Assembly (NCBI GenBank): GCA_964020085.1
Contig: OZ026600.1
Coordinates: 28,225,579-28,289,578, forward strand
Reading direction: 5' to 3'
Length of the DNA stretch: 64,000 nt
Origin: Micromussa lordhowensis
Taxonomy: Eukaryota; Cnidaria; Anthozoa; Scleractinia; Lobophylliidae
Numbering within the stretch: position 1 is the first letter of the stretch; each line of letters begins with the position of its first letter. Below, piece by piece: positions 22,702 through 34,100 of this stretch. The notes under the pieces were generated by a model. The model had not been told where the DNA came from. It ran no database searches and saw only the letters and a program-made list of their open reading frames with translations. Both the position numbers and the translations under genes were made by a program.

Positions 22702-23955
22702 CTGGGTCCACCTGTACTCATCAAGCGCTCTGTCAACTGCACGCAAAGATATAATTTGACAGTAAGTACAGGTGTTTGGCGGAATGCTGGGTCAACGGCT
22801 AGCGTGTTTATTAAAATTTACGGCACGGAAGGTACTCTTGGAGCCGTGAACTTAACTGAAAGCTCTCCGCCAGGAAGAAAAATGTTTGGTAGAGGAAGCA
22901 TCGATGGGTTTGTTTTCCATCTCGACAATTCCCTTGGAAATATAATTAAAATAGAAATATGGCATGACAATTCTGGAAAGAATTCATCGTGGTTTCTAGA
23001 TCAAGTTCGCATTGTTGATGAAAGTACAGGCGAGAAATGGGATTTCTTCCACCACAGTTGGCTTGCTCTGCACAAAGGTGACGGATCGACCAAGGCTTCT
23101 CTGATGTCCAATGATCCAAATCATCATGGTCCTGGATTTAAGAACATGTTCTACTCTGTCTCTTCAGTGGATCTAGCGGATTATCATCTTTGGGCCTCTG
23201 TCGTTACCTGGCCACCGCGTAACCCATTTACACGTGTACAGCGAGCCTCGTGCTGCCTCTCTCTCTTATATTTGGCGATGGCATGTAACGCCATGTTTTA
23301 TCAAGTGACTGGAGTTTCAGAAGAACTAATTGAGATTGGACCATTGAAAATGTCATTGCGTCAACTTATTGTTGGAATTGAGAGTTCCCTGATTGTTGCC
23401 CCAGCAAGTATCCTGATAACTCTGTTATTCCGTCAGAGGAGGGCTAAAACGAGTGGAGAGAACGAAGACGACACATCAAAGGCATCCTTGGCTAAAAGGA
23501 AATTTTTGCTACCTCACACCTTTGTGTATCTCGGCTGGTTTCTCTGTGTTACGGCTATAGTGTGTTCTGGCACAGTAACAGTATTTTACAGTCTTCAATG
23601 GGGGAAAGAAATTGCGGATCAATGGCTGGCTTCCGTTGTTGTCTCTTGTATCAAGGATGTTTTCATCTGGCAACCTTGTAAAGTTTTATTCTTTACTCTT
23701 TTATTGATTATTATCTTCAGTAGGCCTAAATCGCCTGACGAGACGAGTAATAGTACTGGATCGTCGTTTACAGAGGAAATGAAAGAGCTGCGTGCCTATG
23801 AACTACAAAGGGCAACGTTTTTTCGTTTTGCAAGGCAGTTTGGCTCCTTTATGGTCTTTTATGTCTTGCTGATGATAGTAACTTATGGGGATAAAGATTA
23901 TCACAGATATCTTATGAATAAAGGCACTCGAGATAGCTTCACCTTCTTTGGCAAG
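22702..23955 (+). CDS. PLAT domain and TM2-TM6 block
   Basis: 418 codons, phase 0-0. An intracellular PLAT domain (residues about 15-135) includes the FVFHLDNSLGNI and HDNSGKNSSWFL motifs, followed by [17 protein letters not shown] and further hydrophobic segments (near SLIVAPASILITLL, FVYLGWFLCVTAIV, VLFFTLLLIII, FGSFMVFYVLLMIV). PLAT domains bind lipid or protein partners at the membrane. Intact. Confidence 0.92.
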
Positions 23956-24011
23956 GTTTGTGCAGTTTATACCGCTCGTCTACTTTCCGATAAACAAGAT
24001 ACAGTATGATG

Positions 24012-24972
24012 TAAAAGTAATGCAAACTAAATTCGCGAATTTTGGGGCTTTTCGACGCAAATGAACGAAATTTCGTTTTAAAGGAGACTTCGAAGAATTT
24101 TCGTGAAACGTTCTTACGAAATTTCGCGGAGCCTTACGAAATCTCGTTCGAACATTCGCTTCAGGCCCCGCATGTTCGAAAGCCGATTAGCGCTAACCCA
24201 CGATTAAATCGTCCTAATCCGCGGCATAAATTTATCCATTTTTTTTATCGAATTGTAATCATCATGATAAGATGCACCTTTTTGCAAAGCTTTAAAAAAT
24301 TCTGTAGTGTTGGCTCAGAGCCATCTCAAATTTTGGATCCAAAATTTAAGGTGGCTCTGAACGCGGTAAAATAATTCGCTCAGCAAACCTACGGCGAGCA
24401 ATTACAGATTCAAATGGGAAATGTTTTCTGCGGGAAATCACTCAATTCGCTAAGTAAAGGACTTTTTTACTGGCCATGTTATCTACATCTATCCATGGAT
24501 ATTTTTTGAATGGGTTTTCAATTCTTCCTCACTCTCCACTTAGGTCAGATCGCTACAAGGTCACGATATCGCTTGGCGCGTACCCATAAAAGTCATCTGG
24601 CAAAACACAGTTTGCAGCACTAAAACCTTTTAGTGATTCGCCATTTTGGTCAGTTTGAGACTCAAGATGTTTATCCATGTTGTTCAAATTCAAGGATTTG
24701 ACTGTTTTTCCAACTACAAACTGATAATATATGTTTGGACATTTGTCAAGATGTTTTTACAAGTATCTTGAATGTAACTGAACGTGTCAGAGCAGGTTAC
24801 TGTACCTATTGTGTTTTTTTTTATTTTCGTTGCTCCGCATTTTCATTTAGATTTACTTGTAACCACGAATTTTCGCTACTGTGAAATTCCGTTTCCTTGC
24901 GCGAAATTTCGACGAAATTTGGCTAGAGCATAGAACGAAATTCGACGATTTTCGTTTGTATTACTTTTGCAC
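24012..24972. mobile_element. TIR element in a PLAT-channel intron
   Basis: The left end GTAAAAGTAATGCAAAC and the right end GTTTGTATTACTTTTGCA are inverted copies, with further inverted AATTTCG blocks inside. About 960 bp, no coding region, family unknown; no clear target duplication seen. Confidence 0.55.
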
Positions 24973-25133
24973 TGTGATATTTGCACACGTGATCCGAATA
25001 TTTTCTCGACAATGTCGGTCTTCCTTCTTGTTTAATAAATTGCTTTAAATCTCATTTCGAAATAGTAAAAGATACGTTTCAGAATTATGCTGGCTAGAAG
25101 AAATTTATGGAGCATTTCATATGTTTCCTTTAG

Positions 25134-25302
25134 GTAAACACGGGGGAAAAAATGTGGATTTACATGCTGGGCAAATTCATTCACGATTCGTTTGCCGGTG
25201 AATGGTACAATGGCCAATGGGAACAGACCCCAGAGTATATAGGCAATAAATTTTCAATGCTCATTGGAATGCCACGTCTTCGACAACTCAGAATACAAGA
25301 AG
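25134..25302 (+). CDS. Polycystin extracellular loop exon
   Basis: 169 nt, phase 0 to 1, exactly as long as its paralog exon at 32112-32280. It begins VNTGEKMWIYMLGKFIHDSF and ends MPRLRQLRIQE. It forms the start of the extracellular TOP (polycystin) domain between the TM6 and TM7 segments. Confidence 0.88.
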
Positions 25303-25527
25303 GTAAATTCCCTATATGTATTATTGTTATTATCATTATCATTATCATTTTTTGTTTGAGGGGGGAGTGGAGAGAGAATATTTACGATACAACCAACTCT
25401 ATTTTACAACTAAGAAGAGATCAGTTCAGGTGGGAATTATGATCGTGAGCTACAGAATGCCGATCCCATTATAAACGTTTATAATCGCAACATCATTATT
25501 CATTTTTAATGCTCTTCTCTCAATTAG

Positions 25528-26771
25528 AATCTTGCCGAGTGGTGAAAGAGTTTGAGACTATCATTGACAGGTGCTACGACTTCTACTCGATGTCAGAGGA
25601 GGATACAACTCGTCTCTATCTCCCACATTGGATTCACTTGTCAGACACGCAGCAGGGTTGGGCCAACCTGTCACAACTCTGTCCTAGACCTTGGCGTTAT
25701 TCGTCGCCGGAAGAGCTCAATAACTTGCCTTCGTGGGCACAACATCATATATATGACGGGGGCGGGTATGTTCTTGACCTTGGGTATGATAAACCAACTG
25801 CTATCCGCATGATGGAAGGTGTCAAAGACAAGGACTGGATTGACAGAAGAACAAGGGCCGTTCTACTCGAATTCCAAGTTTTAAACTTGAACACTAAATT
25901 AATGAGTATTGTAACTTACCATTATGAGGTTCTACCATTTGGATTTGGGCTTACTTACGAGAGGATTGACACGATAAAAATGTTTAATTTCCAGAATCTA
26001 TCATACAGTTTTTACCTCACATGCCAATTGCTGTTTATGTTGATAGTATTAGTTTATGTCACTATCTTGTTGTTCAGGCTATGCCGTCAAAGATATGCAT
26101 TTTTTAGACGTCTATGGAACTGGGTAGATATTGCACAAATTACGAGTGCCTCACTTGCCATTGTGTTCTACATTATTAAGGCGAAGTTTATGCATGATAG
26201 CATACAAGAACTTAGAAAGAACCCTTTTGTGACAGTGAGTTTTCAGTTTGCAATTTTCTGGACTGAGGTTGAAAATGCTGCTCTTTCTCTCGCTTTATTT
26301 ATTGCCACTTTTAAAATGCTTCATTTTATTCGTCTTAATCCACATGTGCAAATCTTAGCATGGACAATTGTTACGGCGAGGCACGACATTTTTTCATTTT
26401 GTGCCCTCTTTGGTATACTTTTTCTGGCACATGCCCATTTTGCATTGGTGGCGTTTGGTAGCCATGTCTTTTCCTTTTCATCCTTTCCTCGCTCCTTTGC
26501 TTCTGAGTTTGAATTGTCGCTAGGCAACACAATTCACGTCGTAGAGATTAATGATGTCAATAGAGCTTTAGGTTCACTTTTTACCGCCAGTTTTATGCTG
26601 ACACTTGCAGTTCTTCTTGTCAATATTTTTGTATCTATTCTCGATATAAATTTACATGACGTGAAGGAGGACGAAGCAAAAGTCCAGGAAGCGTTTGGCA
26701 TGGGAAAATTTATTAGAACGTTTGTCTTTGGGTTAGCATACAAGAATAAAAATGCTGACTCCAAACTATAA
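25528..26771 (+). CDS. Polycystin TOP domain and channel, 3' terminal exon
   Basis: Last exon with stop at 26769. The TOP domain shows CPRPWRYSSPEELNNLP and YDGGGYVLDLGYD, followed by RAVLLEFQVLN. Hydrophobic segments then match the last TM block and pore of PKD channels, with FIATFKMLHFIRLNPHVQ typical of the S4-S5 linker. Where PKD2-type pores have LGD this has LSLGN, so it may not conduct in the PKD2 manner (inference). The tail is short and lacks the coiled coil of the paralog. Confidence 0.92.
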
Positions 26772-27320
26772 CATTCAAATCGATTAATTCATTTATGACG
26801 GCTTTTAGCATGCTCCAACAAAAAGACATGGCAGTCGCTTAAGAAATTCAATATTTAAAGTATTTTCTTCGGCTTTTTATCGTTAGATAGCTAATGTATA
26901 GGTCAATATTCAGTACGCCTGCTAGGAAGATAGACACTCGGTGCCACTAGTTCCAAATTGAGCTACGCGCATAAATTGGGAGAAGCCAGTTCTGATTTGT
27001 TCTTAATCAACACTTATAGCTTGAAAGGGGCTATGCAACATTTTTAAATAGTTTACCTGTCACCAAAGAACTCTAAATAAGAGAAGGGTTGAGACAGTGT
27101 ACGAAAGACAAACTTGAAAACCTTTTCCTTTTTTTCAATTTGCGTCGTCCGTGACGTAGCCCCTTTCTTTTTTCTCTCATTTTAATCCTTTCTTTGCATG
27201 TTGTCTAGTTTCAGTCTTTGTTTTTTTTAGTTATCAGTTTGTCTTTATTCTAGTTATGCAATTTGTTTCCTGGGAAAAGTAACACCTATAGCCACAAATC
27301 TGTACATAGATCAACATTAT

Positions 27321-27326
27321 AATAAA
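27321..27326 (+). promoter_or_regulatory. PolyA signal of the plus-strand gene
   Basis: AATAAA about 550 bases after the stop at 26771 and the first canonical signal downstream. The 3' UTR would be 26772 to about 27345, where I see no other coding signal. Confidence 0.55.
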
Positions 27327-28070
27327 GTTTCGATATAGCACGCCCTCGGATTGTTTGAAACAGCGTGCTTTATCAGAGAGCAGATTCACGGTAAGCTACG
27401 GTAAGCTGAATTTTTAATTTTTGGCATTCGAATTTTGACGAATTTTACCCAAATTAAACGTCTCCCATGACTCAGACAAACCTAATGAAAACGCTATTGT
27501 TAACAACAATACTAAATTACAAGTTTTGCTAGATTCCAATGAAACGGTGTTTACGTCAGTAGTAAAATAAACAAATTCTCAATTTATCGAATGGCACGAT
27601 GAAAACAGTAATGTATTTTTGTCTGTATTTATGATGACAAGTATTCTTGTTGTAAAATGTTCAAACAACTCTTACATGGAGTGTAGAGTAACGCTCATTC
27701 GCTAAATAGCGACATGTTGATGATGAAGAGATTACAACGCTCACCCGAAGTGTCATCAGTTGAAAGTCTTCGTAATTTCCATTGGAAAAGTACATGTTTT
27801 CATGTGCCACAACGCGGCCGGATTCCACTGGACACGAAACTTTGAAATCCTTGTTTTTAACTTTAACTGACAAGTGAGCTTACGCCACTTTTACGCTTTT
27901 GAAAAATAAAATTGGGTTGAAAAAGTTAGCTTAGGGAAATTAATGGTTCTTTATCATAAAACAAAAAGAGAAGCTTCAAAAGAAAGCGTTCAGTTATGAA
28001 TTTTATATTCCAAGAGGTTGTGCTAGTGATAACTTAAAAAAGTACAATGTTTTAAAGTTTTTCGTAAAGT

Positions 28071-28252
28071 GTGATCGTCTGGGTGAGGGTAGTTCTGAAA
28101 AGAACTGTTGTTAGTGAGTGACGTTTCGACAAACTGAAGTCCTCTTCAGAGTCAAGTTACGCTTGACTCTGAAGAAGACTTCCGCTCAGGTTATCGAAAG
28201 GTCAGTCACCAACGACAGTTCTTTTCAGAACTAACCTCACCCGGACGATCAC
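28071..28252. repeat. Hairpin repeat with ribozyme-like ends
   Basis: Near-perfect inverted repeat (arms of about 85 bases) from GTGATCGTCTGGGTGAGG to its complement. It includes CTGAAGA and CGAAA blocks of the type found in Penelope-like terminal repeats. It would form a long hairpin in either transcript. Confidence 0.75.
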
Positions 28253-28413
28253 GAACTACTGATACTCCCGGGCTCAAAGCATTTACTATGTTATTAACTT
28301 TGTGTTTCATATTTCCCCATACACTTCTTTCATTCTATAGCCGCTTCCTGTGAGCTTTACAACAGAACGTAGCACAGTCGACGCCAATTATTGTTAATTA
28401 CTCCAAGTTGTGT

Positions 28414-28715
28414 GGGAGGCGCGGTGGCCCCATGGTTAGTGCGCTCGACTCCGGAGCGAGCGGTCCGGGTTCGAGCCCTGGCCGGGGACAGTGTGTTGTG
28501 TTCTTGGGCAAGACACTTTACTCTCACAGTGCCTCTCTCCACCCAGGTGTTTAAATGGGTACCTGCTATTTGTTGGGGAAACCTAACAAAATTGCGAGGA
28601 AGTGACCTGCGATGGACTATTATCCCGTCCAGGGGAAGTAGAAATACTTCTAGCCGCTTCATGCTACAGAAACAGGGATAAGCTCCGGCAGCTATGAGCC
28701 AGCCTTGGCTCCAAG
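28414..28715 (+). mobile_element. tRNA-derived SINE, copy 3
   Basis: Best preserved copy: A box in GGTGGCCCCATGGTTAGTG, B box GGTTCGAGCCC at about 28468-28478, and the body with CTCTCACAGTGCCTCTCTCC. Between the two genes. Confidence 0.85.
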
Positions 28716-29177
28716 GCTTCACACACACACTCCAAGTTGTAACTGACGGTAAAAGACTTTTGTTGAAGCATGTATTTCTGACTTAAAATATACGTTTTTC
28801 AGTTATCGCTAGCACCGACAATCACATGGATTAGAAAAGTCATATTTGAACATTTCCTTTGGATATCTTAATTTGTTTCACGATAAAGAATCCATTAATT
28901 TTCCGCACTCGTTAAGATTAATTTTAAACCAAATCTTATTATTCAAAAAGAGTAAAAGTGTGCTCCCATAGCGTAGCTACCGTAATGCGTGTGCGTTCGC
29001 AGGCTACATGAAGATAACAACTCTTTGAAGTAGCTACAAGGCGTAGTATGTTTGTGGGGCAGGGGGTAGTTAAGTATTTTTGGGTAGCGAAAACATGTTC
29101 CGTATAAACCCCAGCCATTTTCACATAATAGTTCCATGCACATTAGCGACACATACATATCACCATAAATGAATGCT

Positions 29178-29183
29178 TTTATT
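29178..29183 (-). promoter_or_regulatory. Candidate polyA signal of the minus-strand gene
   Basis: AATAAA on the minus strand, about 440 bases past the stop at 29625. 29184-29624 would be the 3' UTR. Other weaker A-rich hexamers are possible. Confidence 0.45.
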
Positions 29184-29624
29184 GCTTGAAAAGCTGAGGT
29201 AATTTTGAGGTCAATAAGTTACGAAGCAGTCTAGAAGAATAACAGGGTACCAAAGCAGTAAAATAACTTAATAATAATGGCGATACTCTATGCCAGGTTG
29301 ACTAAAGAGTTAGCAACCTCGTCTGTCCTATTACTGACTGAACCTGTAGCTTCTACTGATAAATAGCTGTAGTACGATCCATCAAGGCACAGGTGTTTGA
29401 AGAGCCGGAAACCGCTACCAGCTACTTAAGTTTGTTAGCAAATGTTGCAAGGTTGCAAGGTCACCACATTCACCATCCCAGGCGATAAACAAAGTGTCAT
29501 AGCCGGTATTTCTTCACAGATACAAATGCTTATATCTCTATGTTCTACCGTAATAGCTTCTGAAATCATACTAAGGAAAGTACGAACACCTTTGAAGGGT
29601 GTATTGTCTTAACATACAGTGCCA

Positions 29625-31129
29625 CTAAAGAGCAGGAGACGAAGAGTCCTTTTTGGTGCTTGAATGGTTTGTTCGGTGGTCAGAAGGAATAGCAAGCAGG
29701 TAAACGAGGTCCTGAAACTCGGCTTCCTCTCTCAGATGATCACTCTCAAAATTTTCAGTTCGTCGAGTAAGCACACTGAGTCGTTTTTCCACCTTTTCCA
29801 TTCTTTCCACGGTACACTGAATAATGCTTTCAGAATTCAAACAGAAAGGTTCTGCGTCCGAACGGCACATGTTAACGAAGGTGGTGTCGTCACAAAATAA
29901 CTTGAATTCAGTTCGCTTTTTACTTTTTTGGAACATGTCCAGGAAACGTTCTTCAATAAAGTGTGCCATTTCAAGCTCTTCAGCACTTTCCTCTGCGTGT
30001 GTCTTTGCGTCAGAGTAGGATTCATTTAGTACAGAGACCAGCATATTCATAAGAAACACAGTGGTGGATAACATGTACAAGAAAGAAAACGTGGGACCAA
30101 TGAATGGCTTCTGGTTTCGAAGCTCTTGGATTGGGACAGCTTTTCCTAAGAGAAATTCAAACTGCGAAATGACTGCTTGCATGTAGGTCGAGTACTCAAG
30201 GACCATACCACCGAAAAGCTGCATCCCTGATATAACAAAAGCATTAAATACGATCAGGAAGAACCCTACGTAGGAGAGTTGGTAACCTATCGATTGACGG
30301 AAAGATAAAAATAAGAAAATCACGTGAGGGTTGAAACGAATTAGATTTAAAAGCTTCAGTGTTACCATAAAAACCGCGACAGCAATTGAGGCATTTTCCC
30401 AGTTGGCCCAGTATAGGGCTGAATGAAAATGGACAATTTTATAAGGGTTATCTTGGATGGCTTTGATACTCTTCAGAACATTCTTTGATCTGATCATATA
30501 GAATGCTACAGACATTATAGAAGATATAATCATTAAGAAGTCCACCATATTCCAAACAGACTTGAAAAATCCAAAGCGATGTCGGTAAAGGCGAATCAAC
30601 ATCTTGATGAAATAATATAGCACCATGGCCATGAACAGAAACTGGCAAATAAGATAGAACATCAGAGATCCTGACTCCGTACTGTACAACTCGAGTGTTT
30701 GAATCCTCCTTGTAGTGTAGGAAGCACCAGTTGATAGTACCTCGAAAAAGTACGTAGCGATGCTGATTAAGTTTGTATTCACGTTGAACACTTCGAACTC
30801 TAAAATCACTGCTCGAGTCTGTCGATCAAGCCATCCATGGCCAAAGGTCTCACTTAAGACGCTGGAAGCTGTGTTTTCGTCATATCCCAGTAATGCAGCA
30901 TAGCCACCCCCTCCATAAGTATTGAATGACGCTTTTACCGGATCATTGTCTAGTTCTTGAGCTTTCTGGTAACGCCAAGGCTTTGGACACATTCGCAGAG
31001 CTTTTGGCCACGATATATTGTAGGGGAGAGGTTTCCATCCTGGGAGACTTAGCATTGTAGTGTCCTCGCCCTCTTGAGAATAGTCGTAGTAACAGTCTGA
31101 GATAATATTAGAGAGTGATCCGCAAGAGC
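29625..31129 (-). CDS. Exon 21, TOP domain, channel and coiled-coil tail
   Basis: Last exon, stop at 29625. TOP domain with [17 protein letters not shown] and [15 protein letters not shown], then [18 protein letters not shown]. The channel part includes [17 protein letters not shown] and a pore region with FEFLLGK (LGD expected in PKD2). The tail has KKRTEFKLF and a heptad stretch near [19 protein letters not shown], a probable coiled coil for partner assembly. Confidence 0.93.
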
Positions 31130-34100
31130 CTTCAAAATAAAGAAAAAGGAATGACTAAATGTCAGTAGAATTACCGTCAATTTATTTGAAGTGCAACTAT
31201 AATCCTGCTGATACACTAAACGCTACGACACGTTGTTGCATTAGTTGTGATATTTTACCAGTATTTTTAAAGGAAGTTCATATGTCTTGAGTAACAAGTT
31301 CCTTCTGTGATGCCATGGGAATTCTTTACAAATGGCGCAGAACATTCTCTGGTTTTACGTCTTTATATGAATTTTGATCTGATCGAGGTTGCCTCTCTAT
31401 GGCTAAATAAATAACTAAATAATACTGCATAATAAATATGTCACGAAACCGTGGACGAGAAATATTTCACTTTCTCTCCAAAGTATAGGTTGTTGCATTT
31501 ATAGTGGGTTTATCGACATAGCTTTATAGGGAAATAATTTTCACCCATCAGGCAGACCTTATGGCCAGACACTAATGCTGTGTTGGGAACAGCGAAAAAG
31601 GCTCATTTGATGATGTGAACCCTTCGCTGAAAGTATTCTGCTGCAAATTTGAAAATTAGAATAACTACATGAAGCGTATCAGGAGATTATTAAAAAAATA
31701 ACTGATTCAAAACAAACACGTTCTGACAACTGTTACATTGAAATTAGTACACCGATATCCTGCTGTTGTGTAGTCCTAAAAGAATTTAAATCAATCTTGA
31801 CAATAAAGAAAAGAGCACCACGTAAAAGAACAAACACAAAACATTTAAAGGGTCTTTATAGCTTACTAATAACAATTTGTTTTATGACTGATACTTTTTT
31901 AGAGAAATGCATCTCAAAGTAGAACTGACTTAACTACTTTAAGCAAACAGATCAGTGAAATAAACTTGTTTCAACGGAAATTTTGAGTGAAGTCCGACTT
32001 CAGTGACCTTAACGCTGAGAAAGAAGATAAGTTTGACTCAGGATGCTGCTATGGTGGAAAGAGAAAGATGGTTGTACATTGAAAGTAATCATATTTAAAT
32101 TAGAAACTTACTCCTTTTTATTCTCAGTTGTCTTAACCACGGCATGCCGATCAATATGGAAATCTTGTCCGCGATGTACACGTCTTCTTTATCTTCAAGC
32201 CCATTGTACCAGGGCTGGTTGTAAATCTTCGAAAGGAACTGTTGCGTCAACCATTTGGACAGCTTGTGTAAGTCGGTTACCTGAAAATGAGTTCACTGAG
32301 CTTCAGTTCTAACATATCCGTCTCTTACTTAGTACAGTTAATTGTGACACTTCGTTAGTCTTTATGCTGGTTAATATCCTTAATAGTTTACCACCGTTTG
32401 AGATGGCGGAATGGTCTAATTGGTAAGTAATTGGTTTGGATTTGGTTTTACAACACTCAAATGAAAACCGCTCTATGGTGGTAGTTTTTAAAGATTAAAT
32501 TTATGTAATGCGTTTGGGATGTTTTATTTATTGTTTATTAACTCTTTTATTTATTTACTTTTACACAAAGCAAAATAGCAATCCAGGGTGGAATAAAAGA
32601 GGACGACAACATCACTGAGAGCTAAAAGTCAAATATCCCGTGGGAATGGGATACTACCTGCCATGTCAACAGTAAAATCTTACCTTATCAAACTTCGTGA
32701 ATTGATTTCTCATCTCTGTTGTCATCAGAAAGCGATTTGCATTCTTGTTTCCATAACAAACGATAGCCAGGAAGAACACAAATATTAAATGAAGGACAAT
32801 ATCCTTCACCATAACAGTCAGTTGAGCCTCCTTTTTGAATCGTTTGCGCATCTTCTCCATCTGATATTGCTTGAACCGCTGTTTGGGATTATCACTCAAA
32901 AAATCGATTTCGTTTTCACGCGAATCACCTTGTTTCCCTTCTTCCTCGGAGTTTCTTTTAATGTCCTTGTCTTTTCTACTCAAGAGCAAAGAAATTACAA
33001 TAACTGCCAGCATTACCTTTGTTGGTTGTACAACAAAGATATCTTGTCCATTTGAAATCAAAATTGAAGCAAGCCATTGCTCAGCAATTTCTTTGCCCCA
33101 CACTAAGCTGTAGAACAAGGTGAACGCTGCAGCTGTAAGAGTTGTGACAAAGCAGAGAAACCAACCGATGTACACACAGAAATGAGGTAACAGGCAGCCT
33201 GTGTCACTTACTTCATCCACGAGTCGCTGAGCCTGGTCTTTGTCTTGATATTTGTCTGCTTTTTTACTTCTTGGTTTACTAGACTTAAACAGGAGGACAA
33301 TCAGGATGTTAATAGGTGCGACTATCAGTCCACTTTGTACTCCCACGACAAGCTGCCTCCAAGACAACTTTAATGGGCCAACCTGTATAGCTCCGTCGGA
33401 TTCCCCACCAATGTTATAAAACATTGCATTAGCAATCATGGCACTGAACAGCACAGAGAGACAGCACGAGGCTCTTTGTACGCGGGTGAAGGTACTACTA
33501 CATGCTTTACCAAACACTGACATCCACAGGTGACCGTCTGCAATCTTTCTTCCAAATCGTGAACGCACCTGAGCTGAAAAAGAATTAAGACCTTGGCTAT
33601 CCACAGTAACTTCTACCTGTCCATCGTCTTTTTCCAACGCAAGCCATCTATTTATCTGGAACGCCCATTGTTCTTCAGTCTGCCTGTCTCTGATTACTAC
33701 TGTTTCTACAAACCAGGATGGGTTATCTCCTGAATTGTCATGTTCCAAAGCTATTTCTTTTAAAGTTCCAAAGGATTCCTTTGCGGTTAAAACAAAGCCA
33801 TTAATACTTCCCCGTGCAAATATTTCACTCGCCTCTCCTTTACTTCGCAATGGTATTAGGGTGTGTTCATCTATTTCACCTTTAATGCTCATTGTTACAT
33901 TGGCCGTTGTTCCGGAATGTTTCCAGACGCCAGTGCTGATAACCATGTCGTAAAAGTAGCTTCCTTCTTCAGTGATGGTTACATATCTGGGAGGACTAAT
34001 CTACCAAAAATATTGTAAATAAATGATAAGCATATGCTGTCTACCAGTTCAGGGTCCATATTGAGAGAAAAGTTATCATGTCTACTTCGATTTGCGACCT

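Larger units (their letters stand above)
144..26771 (+). pseudogene. Polycystin-1-like gene, 5' incomplete, with four frame lesions
   Basis: This PKD1-family gene is read as 29 exons with GT-AG junctions. The order is EGF, EGF, PA14 (three exons), EGF, vWA, four EGF-type exons, vWA, six EGF-type exons, REJ, GAIN/GPS, PLAT and polycystin channel. The 5' end lies outside the window, because the first exon starts in phase 1 and shows no signal peptide. All EGF and vWA exons are phase 1-1. Four lesions break the frame: TAA at 11103-11105, one missing base near 13948, TGA at 15479-15481 and one missing base near 20006. The minus-strand paralog is open at the three lesions in the part the two genes share. 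Domain assignment is sure. Pseudogene status is inference, since assembly error or an unusual allele could produce some lesions. The family senses mechanical or chemical cues at the membrane and usually partners with TRPP subunits. Confidence 0.6.
27327..29177. other. Intergenic region between the convergent genes
   Basis: About 1.85 kb between the two predicted polyA sites. It holds the hairpin repeat at 28071-28252 and a SINE at 28414-28715. The rest shows no gene. Confidence 0.6.

Noticed and set aside
28414..28486. Possible functional tRNA gene
   Set aside because: A and B boxes are present but the sequence lacks a full cloverleaf and continues into the SINE body.
28357..28728. Open frames on both strands over 28357-28728 and 17204-17696
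   Set aside because: They lie over SINE copies, and similar open frames recur over other SINE copies; not genes.
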